A stretch of 64,000 nucleotides of DNA from Misgurnus anguillicaudatus (lineage: Eukaryota > Chordata > Actinopteri > Cypriniformes > Cobitidae), in NCBI RefSeq assembly GCF_027580225.2, contig NC_073358.2:51813501-51877500 (forward strand). Reading direction: 5' to 3'. Position 1 is the first letter of the stretch. Every line of letters starts with the position of its first letter. The notes under the pieces are model-generated. The model saw only the letters and a list, made by a program, of their open reading frames with translations, was not told the origin of the DNA and did no database searches. Positions 35,401-50,400 of the stretch are shown here, one piece after another. Position numbers and translations under genes: made by a program.

Positions 35401-38400
35401 TCCAAGTCAGCATGGTCCTACCAACTAAATGAGTTAACACACGGCAAGCGGACAGTCGAGAAATAAAGTTATGCCTTACTTCAAGCTTTTTTCCTGACAA
35501 AAATGGTAACTAAATGCAGTAATGTGAACAGCCCTTAAGAAACAACACAGTGGCTGTAAGATTTTGGTGGAAATGTGCATTGTTTTTTTGCAATGTGTAT
35601 TGTGATTTTATACATACTGGATGCCATGACCAGACGATGCACTTGACCAAATGCTTTGCATGTTCTGTGATGTGACAAGTGCAGATGTCGATGCTGAAAC
35701 GATATATTGTGCAGCTAACTCCTCACAAACGGGAAACTTCACCCTATAATGCTGTTGAACTTTCGGAAAAGCCTTTAAGTCAATATTGCCCTACGATCAT
35801 CTAAAATGCTGTACACTAGATTTTGGAATAGAGCCCAATTGTAAAGTGCATTGAGTTTTCTTCTGTCAAACCCCCTCGGCCCCATCTTTGTAAATTAACC
35901 AGCACTTTCTGCATTAACCAGATGAACGGAGAGCCAATCTTTTCATTTCCAGCAGGCGTACAGCCAGAAAAAGAGAGAGAGAGATGCAGTAACCGACCCT
36001 ACAAACATCTTCATCAAACCTCCGTTCAGTAAGATCACAGGAGTGTACAGCATGGCTAAAGACTCCTGAATCTCATATAAGGTGAGACAGAAAGAAAGAG
36101 AGAGATTGATAGAGAAAAAAGTGACAGATCAATCTCTCTGATGTACTGGATTCTTCATCATTCAATCCCACGAGCCGTTCATCATTGAATGTGTATTTCT
36201 ACTCTTTCAATCAGCCAACAGCTCGATTGTGCTGCGTCTGCAATCTGCAGCGAGTACTGACAGATAAATTTATGATAGAAATTATGTGATGTTTGATATT
36301 CAGAGGTAAAGCTCCTAAACAGTCACTGCAAGTCTCTGAAGTGTCATAAAAAGGAGATTTCTTTCTCTTAATGAAGATCAGCTATCAGAGTCGCTAGAAA
36401 AAACTCAGACGGCTGTCGGGTCGTACAAGAGTCACACAGACTGAAACCAAACACATCACAACACCCGCTAAGAAAAGACTTCTTAAGCGGGATACATGAC
36501 ATGTATAAGACTCAGAAATAAAAATGTAGAACCAAAACATACAAAAAAAACTGACAAATGTAGGCGGATACAATAAGAAGTCCTTTTCAGTGCATCAGAT
36601 CTTACGCTGCAGTTTCTGAGCTAAAATTAAACATGAAACTTTTCAGAAGAGATCAGTAGGTAAGCTACAGATAAACTAAACATCCCTAGCGCTTCATCTC
36701 TACCATTAAAACACAATGCCCAGGTCACCCTGAAATCTTTCATCACTTTCTTAGCATGAACTCCTGGTGATAAAGCCGATGTCTCTCTGGGAACATGTAT
36801 ATTAAGGACACCGTGTGCCGGACACTCTGGTTTCTGCTTCGTCATGCTCTACAACCCTACTGCAAAAAATGTATTTATGTAGTTATTTAGTTATATATTT
36901 ATATATGTATTTATATTTATATATATGGGTGATTCTCACGAAAAATTGGTTTTAAAATGTCAAGCATGAAAATGTAAAAATTGCTTAAATTTACTTTTTT
37001 TCCCACCAGACATTGAAAAACAAAGTCTGGAGTAAATGGGAACATTAATTAAAAAAACTTTTACTTATCATTTAACACTTTTTGTAACATAATTTAAAAA
37101 ATTAGTTCTAAAAAATCTCATTACCGCAACAGTCAGAAAACATCAACACTGACATATTTTCAAAATGACATGACAAACCTGAAAGAACATAATTTGGAGA
37201 TTCTGCACATGCATTTAAAATCAAAGTATTATGCTTCTATTAATTAAATTAACATTTAATAAGCATCTGTTGCGGTAATGATAATCAAAATGTCGTGTAA
37301 GCATTCTGACAAGACAATATTTCAAATTAACTGTAAAAAATTATCTAACCTGGTAGCCATCTTGAAGTAACTGGTCCATGTGCTTGGTCACTCAAAATCA
37401 AACTTTATAAAAATTCTGTATGTGTGCTTAAACTGTTCTCAAAAAGTGTTGCGGAGGAGGAGAACATCAGGCATGAACACATAATTTTCCTAATTTTTCT
37501 TCATTATTATTATACATGAATATTCAGTAAATATTTTTTATGTCATCTAAAGTAGTCTAGCAAAACATCCATTTATTTTTTTCTTAATATTTTTGTGTTA
37601 ATTTGATTAAATTACTACATAACGCATGTTCAAACACAGCCGGACACATTGCGGTAAAGAGAATTTCAGCAGAAAATGAGATAAAATTTACAATTGTAAA
37701 CTCTTATGTTGAAATCACACATTTTGCAAGGTAGAACACAGTATTGTGTTAATTCTGATGCTTTTTAATGTTAGTATATTACACATTTTAAAGCTAAAAT
37801 CATTAGTGCCGTGGTGTTGCAATGGTTTTGTGAGAATCACCCATATAGTTCACTACATATGATAGTTATATTCGCTGGAAAAACAACCCAAAACCCCAGT
37901 TCTCATCATTACAGGACAGTCACAGTTCAAGATCATGGCACAGAATTATTAAGAGGCGTTCGTAGAGGGCAGCTATGGGTTTAATTTATTAATACAATCA
38001 TCCACAGTAATCCATCTGAAAAAGCACCCGAGTCAGATTGATTTTTAAAGATTATTACCGGATGATTGCTGTAAGCATGCAGGCCAAATCTCAAATATGG
38101 AGTCAGACACTTCCAGTTACACATCGGTGCCTTGTTGCCATGGCTACCGCCTCAGGACCATTTTACTCGTCTGTATTGAAATTATGTCTCCTATCTCACC
38201 TCCCATGTGTCAAAGTTATTTTATGTTAAAAACAAAAACGCTCTCAGATTTCTTATGAAGTTCACCTTTTCATGCACCTATTAAATGTTAAGATTCATGT
38301 CAAAATGTGTAAGATACTCGGTTTTCAATGCAGGGTTCCCACACCTTAGTTAACTTTAAGGACCTTTCAAGGACTTTCCAGGTCCAATAACCTCAAATTC

Positions 38401-41400
38401 AAGGACTAAATGTTGGACACTTTGGGGACGCCTCCAGGGGTAAGTGTCTCTGAATGTGTATATCAAATTCCACCCATGGTGAGAATTAACGAGATAGGAA
38501 GTATATCGCTATCTACAATATTGCCAAAGACGGCTTTACAGGGATGCAGGAAGTATGGCAAGGGAAACGCAGCGTCTCGTTCCCGTCTCAGGGAACAATA
38601 GTTACATACGTAACAGAGACGTTTTCAAGATGTGTGTCAAACACAACTATGCAAAAAAGCATTTTGGTATGAATCAACATTCGCATACAGAAGATATAAG
38701 CATTTAAACTGAACAGTTTAGCACGTGTGCTTAAAAAGTCTAGAATTGTTATGATATTATCCTACACTACACATGGAATAATATGGATTTTTTTCCAGAA
38801 AACTTCTTGCGTAAAATAGATTCAAGCACTTTCAATGACCTGTATCCATGTATGTATATTTTCAAAAACTCCCAGGGCCTTGAATTTTTTTCCCCAGATT
38901 CAAACTTTCAAGGACCCATGGGAACCCTGTCAATGGGATATCAAAAGTTAATTTCATATTATTAAAAATAAATGTACACACATTTTAAGATACAAATTAT
39001 TAACCCTTTCAAATTATCCATGCAAGATTTCTCTAGTGTCTAGTTTTGTTAGAGAGAGAGCGAGAGAGAGAGATTTTCTTGCTGCTACTGAATATTTCAG
39101 AAGCAGGAATATTTGAAAAGATCAGAGATACACCAGGTCCCAGTGCACAAAGCCCTCAGATGTACAAAGATATCTGGGTCAGTTTAACACACACACACAC
39201 ACTTCTGCATGTAGATGACCACCTGTCTAACCTCACAACTAATAAACAACTGATGGATCAACATTTTAAAAACATGTACATGTTAACCTTTTAACTAATC
39301 CATTCAGTTGCTCAAGAGCTACTACAGTGATCTTCATCTGAGGACAGTGATGTCCAAATCAGTGTTAATTTGAGGTCTGTAGGAGTTAACATGGAAATAT
39401 ATAAACTCAGTTTATTGTTACAGTTTCAGCTGTAAACTCTTTCTCTCTTGAGGAGGTTTATTCACGGCATGCAAAACAACCGGCACCTTGCACCTGTGAC
39501 CACTCATCACTTCTATATATTGCACTTCTTATATAGATAATGCACAAGCTGTGCTTGGCAACAGCCTACGGTTATCCTAATGCACGATATGACTTAATAA
39601 AGTTAAAAATATTTAATTATTTACTAAACGACTGTATTACGTGTATACTTTGTGTTCTGCCTAACTTTGCAAAAAGCACAGTAAAACATTCTGTATTGTA
39701 TTTATACAAGATATTCCTGGACTATATTAACGTGTAAACACTGTACTAAATGTTTACGAGCAAACTCAGATGCCAAGTCATAATTTAGAGAAGATAAACA
39801 CAAAATGCACTTTACAAGTACAATACAAGGTGCACTTATTAAGGCCGTGTAAATATTAGAAAGATGTACAACTTGCGAGCTACACAAAGACTGGTCTGAT
39901 CACTGAAACCTTTATAATGTTGAGAAAACAAGTGTGTTAGTCACGACCTCCCATCTGCCGGCAGGGTTTTATTGCGTTTCATCCGCAGGTCCGCAGCAGG
40001 GACGATGAAACCTCACTGCTGCCAATGAGGCTTAGAAAACGGGAGGGCATAAATGTGCGCGCGTCTCATACACAAGATTGACAGACATACAGATGATGCA
40101 GCTCGTGCATGCACAGAAAATACATGCAAATATGCAAAATCATGCACGTGCATGCACACACACACTTTCAGTTAATTATAAAAACTAAACAGTAACTATA
40201 ATACCGCAAACAGTTTCATTAGGGATGTAAACAACTACATCTTTGAACAGATTAGTTGATGTTGAGGACACCTGCTGTATTTATGCTGGTTTAGGTTCAT
40301 GATACGGTGAACAGTTTCTCAGGGGTTCAAACACAGCTAGATGGCACAAAATTGAGTTTAGCCAAAAAAATCCTATTCAGCCTTGACAATCTGATAATTT
40401 TTCACTAAATGTCATTCAATACAATGTTTAAGGTTAGATTTTTTCCAATCTTTAATCTTTACCATTTCTTCTTTTTAAGACAATAAAAAGTGGAAACTTG
40501 TCTTAAATATTGTACAATAATCTTTAAAGCAAATCTATTTCTGATCTCAATCGGGCGACAGCGGTCATGGGGTCACCGGGAAGGTCCTGAAGATAAAACT
40601 CCATAAAATCCATTCGTCTCTCACAGTCCACTGAACTCACTCATTAACATACAACAACATAACACATTAACACAGTGTCTCAGCTTCACAACATCACAAC
40701 TGCTGTTGGGTCTCATTATGTATCCAGATCAAACCCTTAAACTATGTTATATAACTATATAACTCTACAGGCAACACATGTCACAGTAACCATGAGTTAA
40801 ATACACGCTACAAAAATTAAACATCAAAATCATCACAAATAATATCCTGAACATGTCATACAAATCTACAAAAAAATACTGTATATATTATATACTTCTT
40901 TTCTGTTCATCAAACTTCCTTGTTTTCTCTCCAAGTCCCGGCCGAGAGCTTCACAAACACACAGACTTAACACAATCATTTCTTTCCTAAAAGCAACTCA
41001 GTCATTCCCGTCGTGTGCATTCAAACCCCAAATCGCAGACGCAATGGAAACTCTCACACAGAGAAACACAGATCATCACTTACGAAGCAGTTAAGCATGT
41101 AGCAGGAGACGCGGCCGGCCCGGCTCATGGCGCGAAGAAGGCGGGCACGGTTGCCCGGGAGACACGAACTCTGAGAACAACCGCAGAACCAACCGGCAAA
41201 AACATCCTTCTCTCCGTGAAGATCTGCGTGTGTTCCACCACCTCACACACACAGAATTATCATTTCCTTTTCCGGCTCTACAGACACGGTCTATTGGTTC
41301 TTCTTGTTCAGGTGAGCAGAATAATCCAGAACAACATGATGATCCGTATGAAGAGATTTGCCGGTGTGTCAGCGCAGAGGAGAGAGAGGAGAAGAAGAAA

Positions 41401-44400
41401 GGGTATTGCCTCATGCTAAGCTCCGCCCCCATCCGCAGCATCCTTACCCCCACCCTTCCTCACGTGCATCCTCGCTCTACCCCTCTCGCGCTCTCTCTTT
41501 ATTCCTGCACTCACCCTTCACCGAGATTTCATCCATGCCAGCTTGCAGCCTCAGCAAGAGCGGCGCAACCATGTGATCAAGCTGAGGCAAACGTCTTAAG
41601 GCATCGTGATGTGATTCAATATTCTTTGCAATGATTGCAAAATAATTTTTATTCAAGTGCAATACTATTTAAAACTCGATGTTAACAAAAGTGAATAAAT
41701 AAAATATAATAAAAATAATTCAAAACTAGGGCAGCACGATGTTGAGAAAATATGTTATTTGCAATTCAACTGCTGCCCGTTGCGATAGCAATATTTCTTG
41801 CGGAATATCATGTCCCTAGACTAAAGAAAGACTATTTTTTATTTATATATGTAATTATCATACTGAAATAAACAGGTAATACATATTCTTTTCATGTAAT
41901 TAAAATTTAATTCAGGCTACACTGCAAAAACAAAGAAAAAAAATCTTAGTATTTGTCTTGCATAAAACAAACAAAAAAAATCTGCCAATGGGGTAAGCTC
42001 ATTTTTCTTGAATTTAGTGTTAAAAAAAATGTCAAGATTTTTTGCTTACCCCATTGGCAGATTTTTTTTGCTTGTTTTATGCACAAAATCACTTAAATTT
42101 TATATTTTTGGTCTAAAAACTAGACTTATTTTCTTGGATATTTTTTATTTAGATATGTAATTATCATACTGAAATAAACAGGTAATACATACTTTTTATG
42201 TAATTAAAATCTAATTCAGGCTACACTCCAAAAACAAAGAAAAAAAATTCTTAGTATTTGTCTTGCATAAAATAAAACAAAAAAATCTGCCAATGGGGTA
42301 AGCTCATTTTTCTTGAATTTAGTGTTAAAAAAAATCAAGATTTTTTTGCTTACCCCATTGGCAGATTTTTTTTTGCTTGTTTTATGCACAAAATCACTTA
42401 AATTTTATATTTTTGGTCTAAAAACTAGACTTATTTTCTTGGATATTTTTTATTTAGATATGTAATTATCATACTGAAATAAACAGGTAATACATACTTT
42501 TTATGTAATTAAAATCTAATTCAGGCTACACTGCAAAAACAAAGAAAAAAAATTCTTAGTATTTGTCTTGCATAAAATAAAACAAAAAAATCTGCCAATG
42601 GGGTAAGCTCATTTTTCTTGAATTTAGTGTTAAAAAAATCAAGATTTTTTTGCTTACCCCATTGGCAGATTTTTTTTTTGCTTGTTTTATGCACAAAATC
42701 ACTTAAATTTTATATTTTTGGTCTAAAAACTAGACTTATTTTCTTGGGTTGTTTTGCTCTTCAAGAAAAAGCATCTTAATTTAAGAATTTTTAAAATTTT
42801 TTACTAAAAACAAGACAAAAATACTAATCATTTTTTTATTAAAAATAATTTTTTGCAATGTAAAAGCAAACTATTTCACACATAGTTTTTTATGTTAAAG
42901 TTCATCGCTGCAGTGTTCCCTGCTCGTCTCCATATTTATTTTCCGCTCTTTGCTTTAAGCCGTTAGGGTTCAACTTTATACCCACAGTCTAGTCAATAGT
43001 ATACCACAGTATAAGACCTACTTGGTGGGTATTTAGTAATGCCCCTTCTAATTGGTCTAATTTGGACATGCACTATTCAAAACTTTCAATGAGTAACTAA
43101 AATGTGCATCAGAGCATCTTTCAAACCATGTCTTATTTCCTGTGTCTCTGTAATTTAATGTAACATTTATGTCCTTTAAATAAAGAACTCATGCCACAAT
43201 AAGTCAGAAAATAAACACTTATCCATCCTATTTGTCTTTTTATCTTTACTACACACACATTCACTTTCATGTGCGTTCATTGTCAGTATTCACTCAGAAC
43301 ATTGAGATGCGCCGCATGGCTGCAGCACAGGGGGAGGGGAATGCATCAGTGAGCAGTCACGATGAGCGAGAGACACTGAGAAAGAGAAGAGAGAGAGTAT
43401 GCAGCGTACACCAATGACACAGCATTCTTCAGCATCTCTCCCCCTCCCTCACGTTAATCTCTCCTATTGTAACACACTGAGGAAGTCTCTCTCTCTCTCT
43501 TTCTCGCTCTCTCTCTGTGTATTCCCAGCATGCATTGCTGTCTGCTCTATAAGGACATGCTGTAATAGTCCTGACTGTAAAAGGGACACCGCTCAACACG
43601 TCTTTCCTCGCTTGGAGCGTGACGGACGTGCCACGATGTGCTATTCTGAGATTGTCACACCCCTGCAGGAGGGTCATGCATAAGAACATTTGAAGCCCTC
43701 TTGTCTTAATATGCCATATGCGGCACAATTTTGTCTGAAATAACCTACTTTGTTAAATTAGTATTATTTTATGACATCCTCCTTGAGGATGTGATATTTT
43801 TGGTGTGAAAACAGCAGCACCAAACATCGGTTCGTATAATAAGTAGGGCTTCCAGTAACGACTATTTTTTATATCGACTAATCGATTGACTAATTTATCG
43901 ATTAATCGATTATTCTAACGACTAATTTAAGACCAAGAATAAACAAACATTCAATTAAACAGTCCTAAATCCCAATAACGTGACATACTCTTTTAATGTT
44001 GTATATAAATACCATTTACTAATTGAAAGTGATGCACGGGTTTCATTTTGGACTTTTCTTTTACATTTGAAGAATGCCATGTCGTCCCAGGAATAGCGGT
44101 CCGTGATATCAAAGCATTGTGAGAGCAGACTGCTCCGCATGCTTTCTAATCGCTCTCGTGGTACTTACGTTTTTTTGCGGATCAATCAGCCGTCAGGTGG
44201 CCGGGGCGCAGCAGATGTCATGACACAAAACATAAACCTTATGCACATACACAACAAAATAACAGAGTTTACCATCATGACACACATGATGTCACCATGA
44301 TACTTATTTTAGAAAGGTGGCTGCCCCCACAGCACAACAAGAGTGTCACATATCACACACGAGCAACATGCTGGTGGACACGTGGCAGAAATACACGACA

Positions 44401-47400
44401 GAGGAAAATTGCAATTTCTCTTGTGGATGTAATAAAGTTAATGCACTCAGATATAATCAGGTCAAGGTGAGATACCCTCGAGAATTATTAAACAGCAGAT
44501 ACATGAGTATGATGATGAATACATTACACAGCGGCACAAGACTGTACAGAAATACACACGTCATAAATCACCCTCACGGACACGTCACGTACGCGACAAG
44601 ATACAGTCTGCACAAGGTAAAGAGGTCATGGATCACCCTGAAGGAGTTAATTTTAAAAACAATGACCAGCTGACTGTACAATACGTCACTGTCAGTAGAA
44701 ATGTTATCCAGGGTCCTGTGAGGTCGACTACAGTACAGCCTGCTCATTTTAGCGACACAGATCATTTTGGGATGAATGACAAAATAAAATGCAAGTTAAA
44801 GCCTCATGTAAGTTGCAACAATAACCTTTATTAAACAGTACATCAATGTCTGTATGAGTGGTCTGCGACAACGGCTGATTACATTGTACTATCTTTACAC
44901 AAACTCTTTAGAAACCCAAATTCTGTGAGAAACTAATTCGAGTAAAATATTTGTAATAAAAGTAAACTATGAGCTAATTTAGACTTTTTTTAAATATCAG
45001 TCTCTCATCTGTATCCTCTAAATTGCAGTAAATCTAAATTAACTGGATCCAAGACTCTTAATGGGTTCATATGAAAAGACCATTCCAGTATATAACAGAC
45101 TCTCATCTGTGCAGGTGAGATACAAGTGAGATCATCCGGTTCATTTCCACATAAGCCCTTTTCACACCGTGATTACGTAAAATATACGGAAAACGCATAC
45201 GGGATTTGTCCGTGATCGTTTGGTTTTTGGTTCATTCACACTGCCAATGATTTTCTGGAATCTAAGCGTGCATTCACACAAATACCGTAAAGATCCCTTA
45301 AAGACACGTGACGTATTTTAAGTCCTGGACTTCCTAGTTTTTTCCACAGCATCTGAACTTTGCTAATTATCCGTGATTTCTCTCCCGATAAACCACGCAC
45401 GTGCATTTTTGTTCATAAGGAGAGCTTCAGTCCAGTTTGCCAAAATTTCTCTTCATGCATGTTGATCTGCGTTTAAATCCCTGTGTCAAAGAGCTGAACC
45501 ATAACTGCTTGTTGCGATGACACGCACGTCCCCAATCGAATCACTCCTTACGGCATTGTTTCTGCGTCTTGTTCACACAGGATGTGTTCTGTGAATGTAA
45601 CGGCATTATTACTTGGTCCTCTTTACGGGGCGATCCCACAACATTTATGGGACGTGTTTGTGTTCACACAGAAGCATCTCTGCCAAATTTACAAAAGTTT
45701 TCTGGGACCAAAAGTGCTGTGTGAATGGGGGTTTAGTCTCACACACACACAGGCCATTATATAACAGACAAAAGTAAAGATTGGTAAAACTAAACAATAC
45801 CACACACATAAAACTTTACTAAAGGAAGATCTAGTAAAACTCACATTGCTGAACTCAATACCAGCGCTTTTGTTGTCCAACATAACAAAAGTCTGACTGA
45901 CTTCAAGTGAAAAAGAAAGTTGAACAGGTACACATTGTGTTATTTGGGTATTGAAACGCAGGCACACCTGTTTGTCAAGCCTGTGAGCTAATAAGAACTG
46001 AATCTGATTTAAGGTAGCAAACGAATGCAGAATTGGGTGTACGTTTACTTTTAAATAATACATTTTACTTTATTTTGTCAGAATTACAAATCATACATGC
46101 AATAATGGGTTTGTATTTTCATATCAAATTATATAAATTTAGTAAGAAATGCCATGTAGCAGCAATTTATGTTACTTTTTCAAATATGACTTGATCATGA
46201 CCTTTAAAATGTGTGTGGCTATTTTTCTGTTCTTAAAGTAAAAAAAAGTAAGATTTTTGTAATAAAATATCCAAAACCACTTGCACAGTGTGATATATTT
46301 CTTGTGCACTTACGTTATCCCAAAAGTTCCCAAGGATTTGTAAAAGTTCCTATTTTACATAATGACTTGTCCCTTGTAATTGTCACCCTTTTAGTAACTT
46401 AAGTCTAAAGGGCCGTTCACATTATAACGAAAACGTTAACGTCCACATCACCGAAAGATAACAATACATTTATGCTAATTCACTCACGCATACAGCACTC
46501 GTCCAAATCACTTGCCTTTAATATTGCATATTTCTTGTAATAAAAACTTTTGCAAATGTTTACATGTCACTGAATATGTAAATATGCTGTTTGTGTTGCA
46601 TTTACACAGCGAGTAACCAGCAGATGTAATCAACACGTAACTCTAACTATTAGATCCACTGTTTAGTGTAATCTCTTACCTTTTAGCGTAGTTAATGTAG
46701 TAGAATAAAAACATTACGTAGTCAATTTCACAGTAACTGCATCAGTGCTGGATACCTGAGGTTACTTTATATTATAGACCCGTCGTTTCAATTGCGCGTG
46801 CACTTGAAGTTCAAATAGATTTGATTGGCTGTCAATGGTTTTTCCGTTCATCAGATGGGGAAAAAACTCGCTCAGAAAGTGATCCAAACGAAATCGTTTA
46901 TTGTATCTTTATCGTTTTGGTTTTGGTGTGAACTCTGCTATTCTCTTTAATATAAAACAATTTTTAAACTATATTTTTTATAGTTATCGTTATTGTTATA
47001 ATGTGAACAGTCCTTAAGACTCTTAGGTAAAAAAACATTAATCCATAAACATTATTAACAAATTCCTTCGTATCCCTTGATAATATCACTAAGCTACGCC
47101 TTGTTATAGTAAAATAGCAAACTCTATTGGTGAAAATCCTACATATTGTGCCTTTATGGATGGGTACAAGCAAATCATGTTTGTCTACAATCGACTGACT
47201 GCCTTACTACAAAAAATGTAACAAAACAAACATAAAATTTGTTACAAACAATGGAGAAGAGTCTAAGACATTGAAAAAGTTAACACATTCAATGCGTCTC
47301 CGCAGGCACCATTTTCTCGAGACAATTAAAGACGCCACACAATGTAAACAGCGGTTGTTGCGATCCAAAAAGAACCATTGAAAATTAGACCAACCATACG

Positions 47401-50400
47401 GCCTCATGCCCTGAATTCCTCTCACGCTTCACTGGATAACAACATGATGACTTTATGAAGAGCTCCACACACGCTCTGTTCTGGATCCACGGCAGTACAG
47501 TACAGTATTGGCCTGGCAGTGATTTACATTGGCCTTAAGCAGTGAGGATCACATGCGTTCTTAAGTGAGATGAGAGAAAGGCGGTTCTTTGTTTACAGCA
47601 GACGCTAAGTGTTTAATAAGAGTCAAGGGGATGCATTCGCTCGCATGCAGAGTATGACATCATTATTCAATACTTCAGTGTAAACCCCACAGCTGTTTGT
47701 TAAAAAAATGGTTGCTTAAAGAGCATTAAAACACGTGTGGACAACTGAGAAAATGTGCATTTTGTGCCGCAAATGTAAAACGAATAGTTCCGAAAATGTT
47801 TCATTCATTGGAGGCAATGCATCATTATACAACTTCTTTGTGTCATCCCTATAGTCCATAAATGTGTTAAACTGTCTTTGAAGGTTTACTGCTTTGTATC
47901 GTTATTCTAAGTAAACAAATATCGCATCCCTAGCGTAGACAGGGTTCCCACACCTTAGTTAACTTCAAATTCAAGGACCTTTCAAAGACTTTCCAGGTCC
48001 AATACCCTCAAATTCAAGGGCTAAATGTGGTGACACATTTTAAGTGAGAGCAAGGCTACATTGTGTTATCTTTTAAGATACATTGTTACAGTTCCCTTTC
48101 AAGGAAACTCGTGCTGCGTCACTGCGGTGACACTTTGGGGACACCTCCAAGGGTAAGTATGTCTGAATGTGTATATCAAATTCAACCAATGATGAGGCTT
48201 ATCGACAAAGACAAGGTGACGCGTGAGGAAGTATATCGCTATCTGAAATATTGAGAAAGAGGGCGTTACAGGGACGCAGGAAGTATGGCAAGAGAGACGC
48301 AGCGTCTCGTTCCCTTATCAGGAAACAACAGTTACATACGTAACCCAAGACGTTTTCATGTGTCAAACAACAAAAAAGCATTTTGGTGTGAATCAACATT
48401 CGCATACAGAAGATATAAGCATTTAAAGCAAACAGTTTATGATATTATCCTACACTACACAGGGAATAATATGGATTTTTTTCCAGAAAACTTCTTGTAT
48501 AAAATAGATTCAAGCACTTTCAATGACCTGTATCTATGGATGTATATTTTCAAAAACTTTCAATGGCCTTGAATTTTCCCCCAGATTCACAAAATTTCAA
48601 AGATTTCAAGGACCTGTGGGAACCCTGCGTAGACTACAGCAACATTCGTCTCAGCCTCAGACGGCACGGCCACAGACCGATAGGGCTGTGTATCGCCAAC
48701 AATTTCCCGATACGATACGTATCCCGATACAAGGGCCCCGATACGATGCGCATCACGATACAAGACTATTTTGAATTACATTTTTGTTCTGAATTTAGTA
48801 ACATTATTATTATTATCATCTGGTTATTGTACATTGAATAAGCAGTGTTGTAACAGTTGTGTTTTTGCAATTAATTTATTAGCTTCTGGGGTAACTCATA
48901 GAAATACTTAAAATCCCAGAGTTAGTACTTATGTTTTTTTTAAAGCAGTTTTACAAAGATGGTGCCTTACTCTAGGCATTATATTTGTCTCTCATTATTC
49001 TATATCTATGAATATATCTATAAACATGCAGTCAGACTTAATACTATTTAATAGAAATCAGATTATTAATGTGACAGCTATAGAAAGGAGCTCTGTATCT
49101 CTTCTCTAGACGTACACTTTTCACATGCAAATCTTTGTCGTGTTTCTTCTTAATTGCATTAGTACTGTTTTATAAGAGAGGGGCTAATAAAGCCCTTTGC
49201 AGTAGTATAGGCTAAGATATCTGCGCTTTCATACTGAATGCGCGCGAGAGAGAGAGCGCGCAAGTACGCGGCTCGCTATACAGGCACGTGCGCCAGCAAG
49301 ACAGACACGCAAAGTGAAAGTATACCCCGCTACCTTTAACTCTACGTTGCCTACTCCGTGGGACACATGCGTCCTTTCCATGTGGATCACGGATCAACAG
49401 CGATTCGTCACGTTACTTTTAAAAGTGCATCCGAATCGATACGGAAGGTGCTGTATCGATGCGCGCATCGTCAGGCGTCCATGACGATGTATCGTCGTAT
49501 CGATATTTTGAACACAGCACTACAGACCGATGGCTGTACAACTGATGCATTTAACTGGAAACACTTTAGCGAATTCAAAGTCGTCCTCTGATTGGTTAAA
49601 TTATACAAGATCCTCGGGAGAAGCATGTCACATTCTTTAACGGTCCGCCTGGAAACAGTTAGTTTGTTGCTGTAAATGTCCCAATTGGGAGAGTTTATTT
49701 AAACGTTCACGTTATATATTTTGGTTGCATTTTTGAGTTATTAAAACTGTAACTGCTTAACTAAGCTTGTTAAAGTAAAGTATCGATAAATTAATTGAAT
49801 CGAATCATAATTGCACCGAAGAAATGTTTGATGTATCGCAAACATCACATCCCTGGCAGAGATAGTCGACACTGTATCCACATGAGCCCTGTTCATGGGG
49901 TCGGACCGCTAACTTGAAATATTGCAGCGAAAAGATGAAATAAAATCCAAAATCTGAGTCACAAATCCAGACGGCAGGTGGCCAAGCGTGTTTTTATACA
50001 GTGGATACGTGGCGAGGTATTAGCATTCACTGACCTCTCTTCAAACACGTATACGATAACATCAAAGATCTTTGACATCTGCTGTACGCTACGCTGCAGT
50101 TTTACTGGGAAAATCTGTTACGCTGGAAGAGCAAGCGGTGAAAAACAGGAAGACGGCGGTGTGCATGCCAACACGACGGTCAAGAATGAAGGGTCACGCT
50201 GCTCTTCAGAACACAACAATTAAAACAAACATGTGTCACATGACATACAACATACAAGAACAGATATAGAGCGTGAGAAAACAGGAAAACCACAGCATAC
50301 GGGTGAAATCAATCTTTATCCAGCAATAAAAGAAGTGATTTGTTCATACAGGTAACAGGAGACGTCTCGACTTGTGCTTGGAGCCAAAAGGCATTTTCTC

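Noticed and set aside
41015..41634. Overlapping 100-130 codon frames on both strands around the internal CpG patch
   Set aside because: Frames differ from the short ATG-to-donor frame at 41128 and show no domain. Explained by GC-rich composition.
44317..44673. 118-codon plus frame in the large intron
   Set aside because: No recognisable domain, no splice sites, and amino-acid composition like random AT-moderate sequence.
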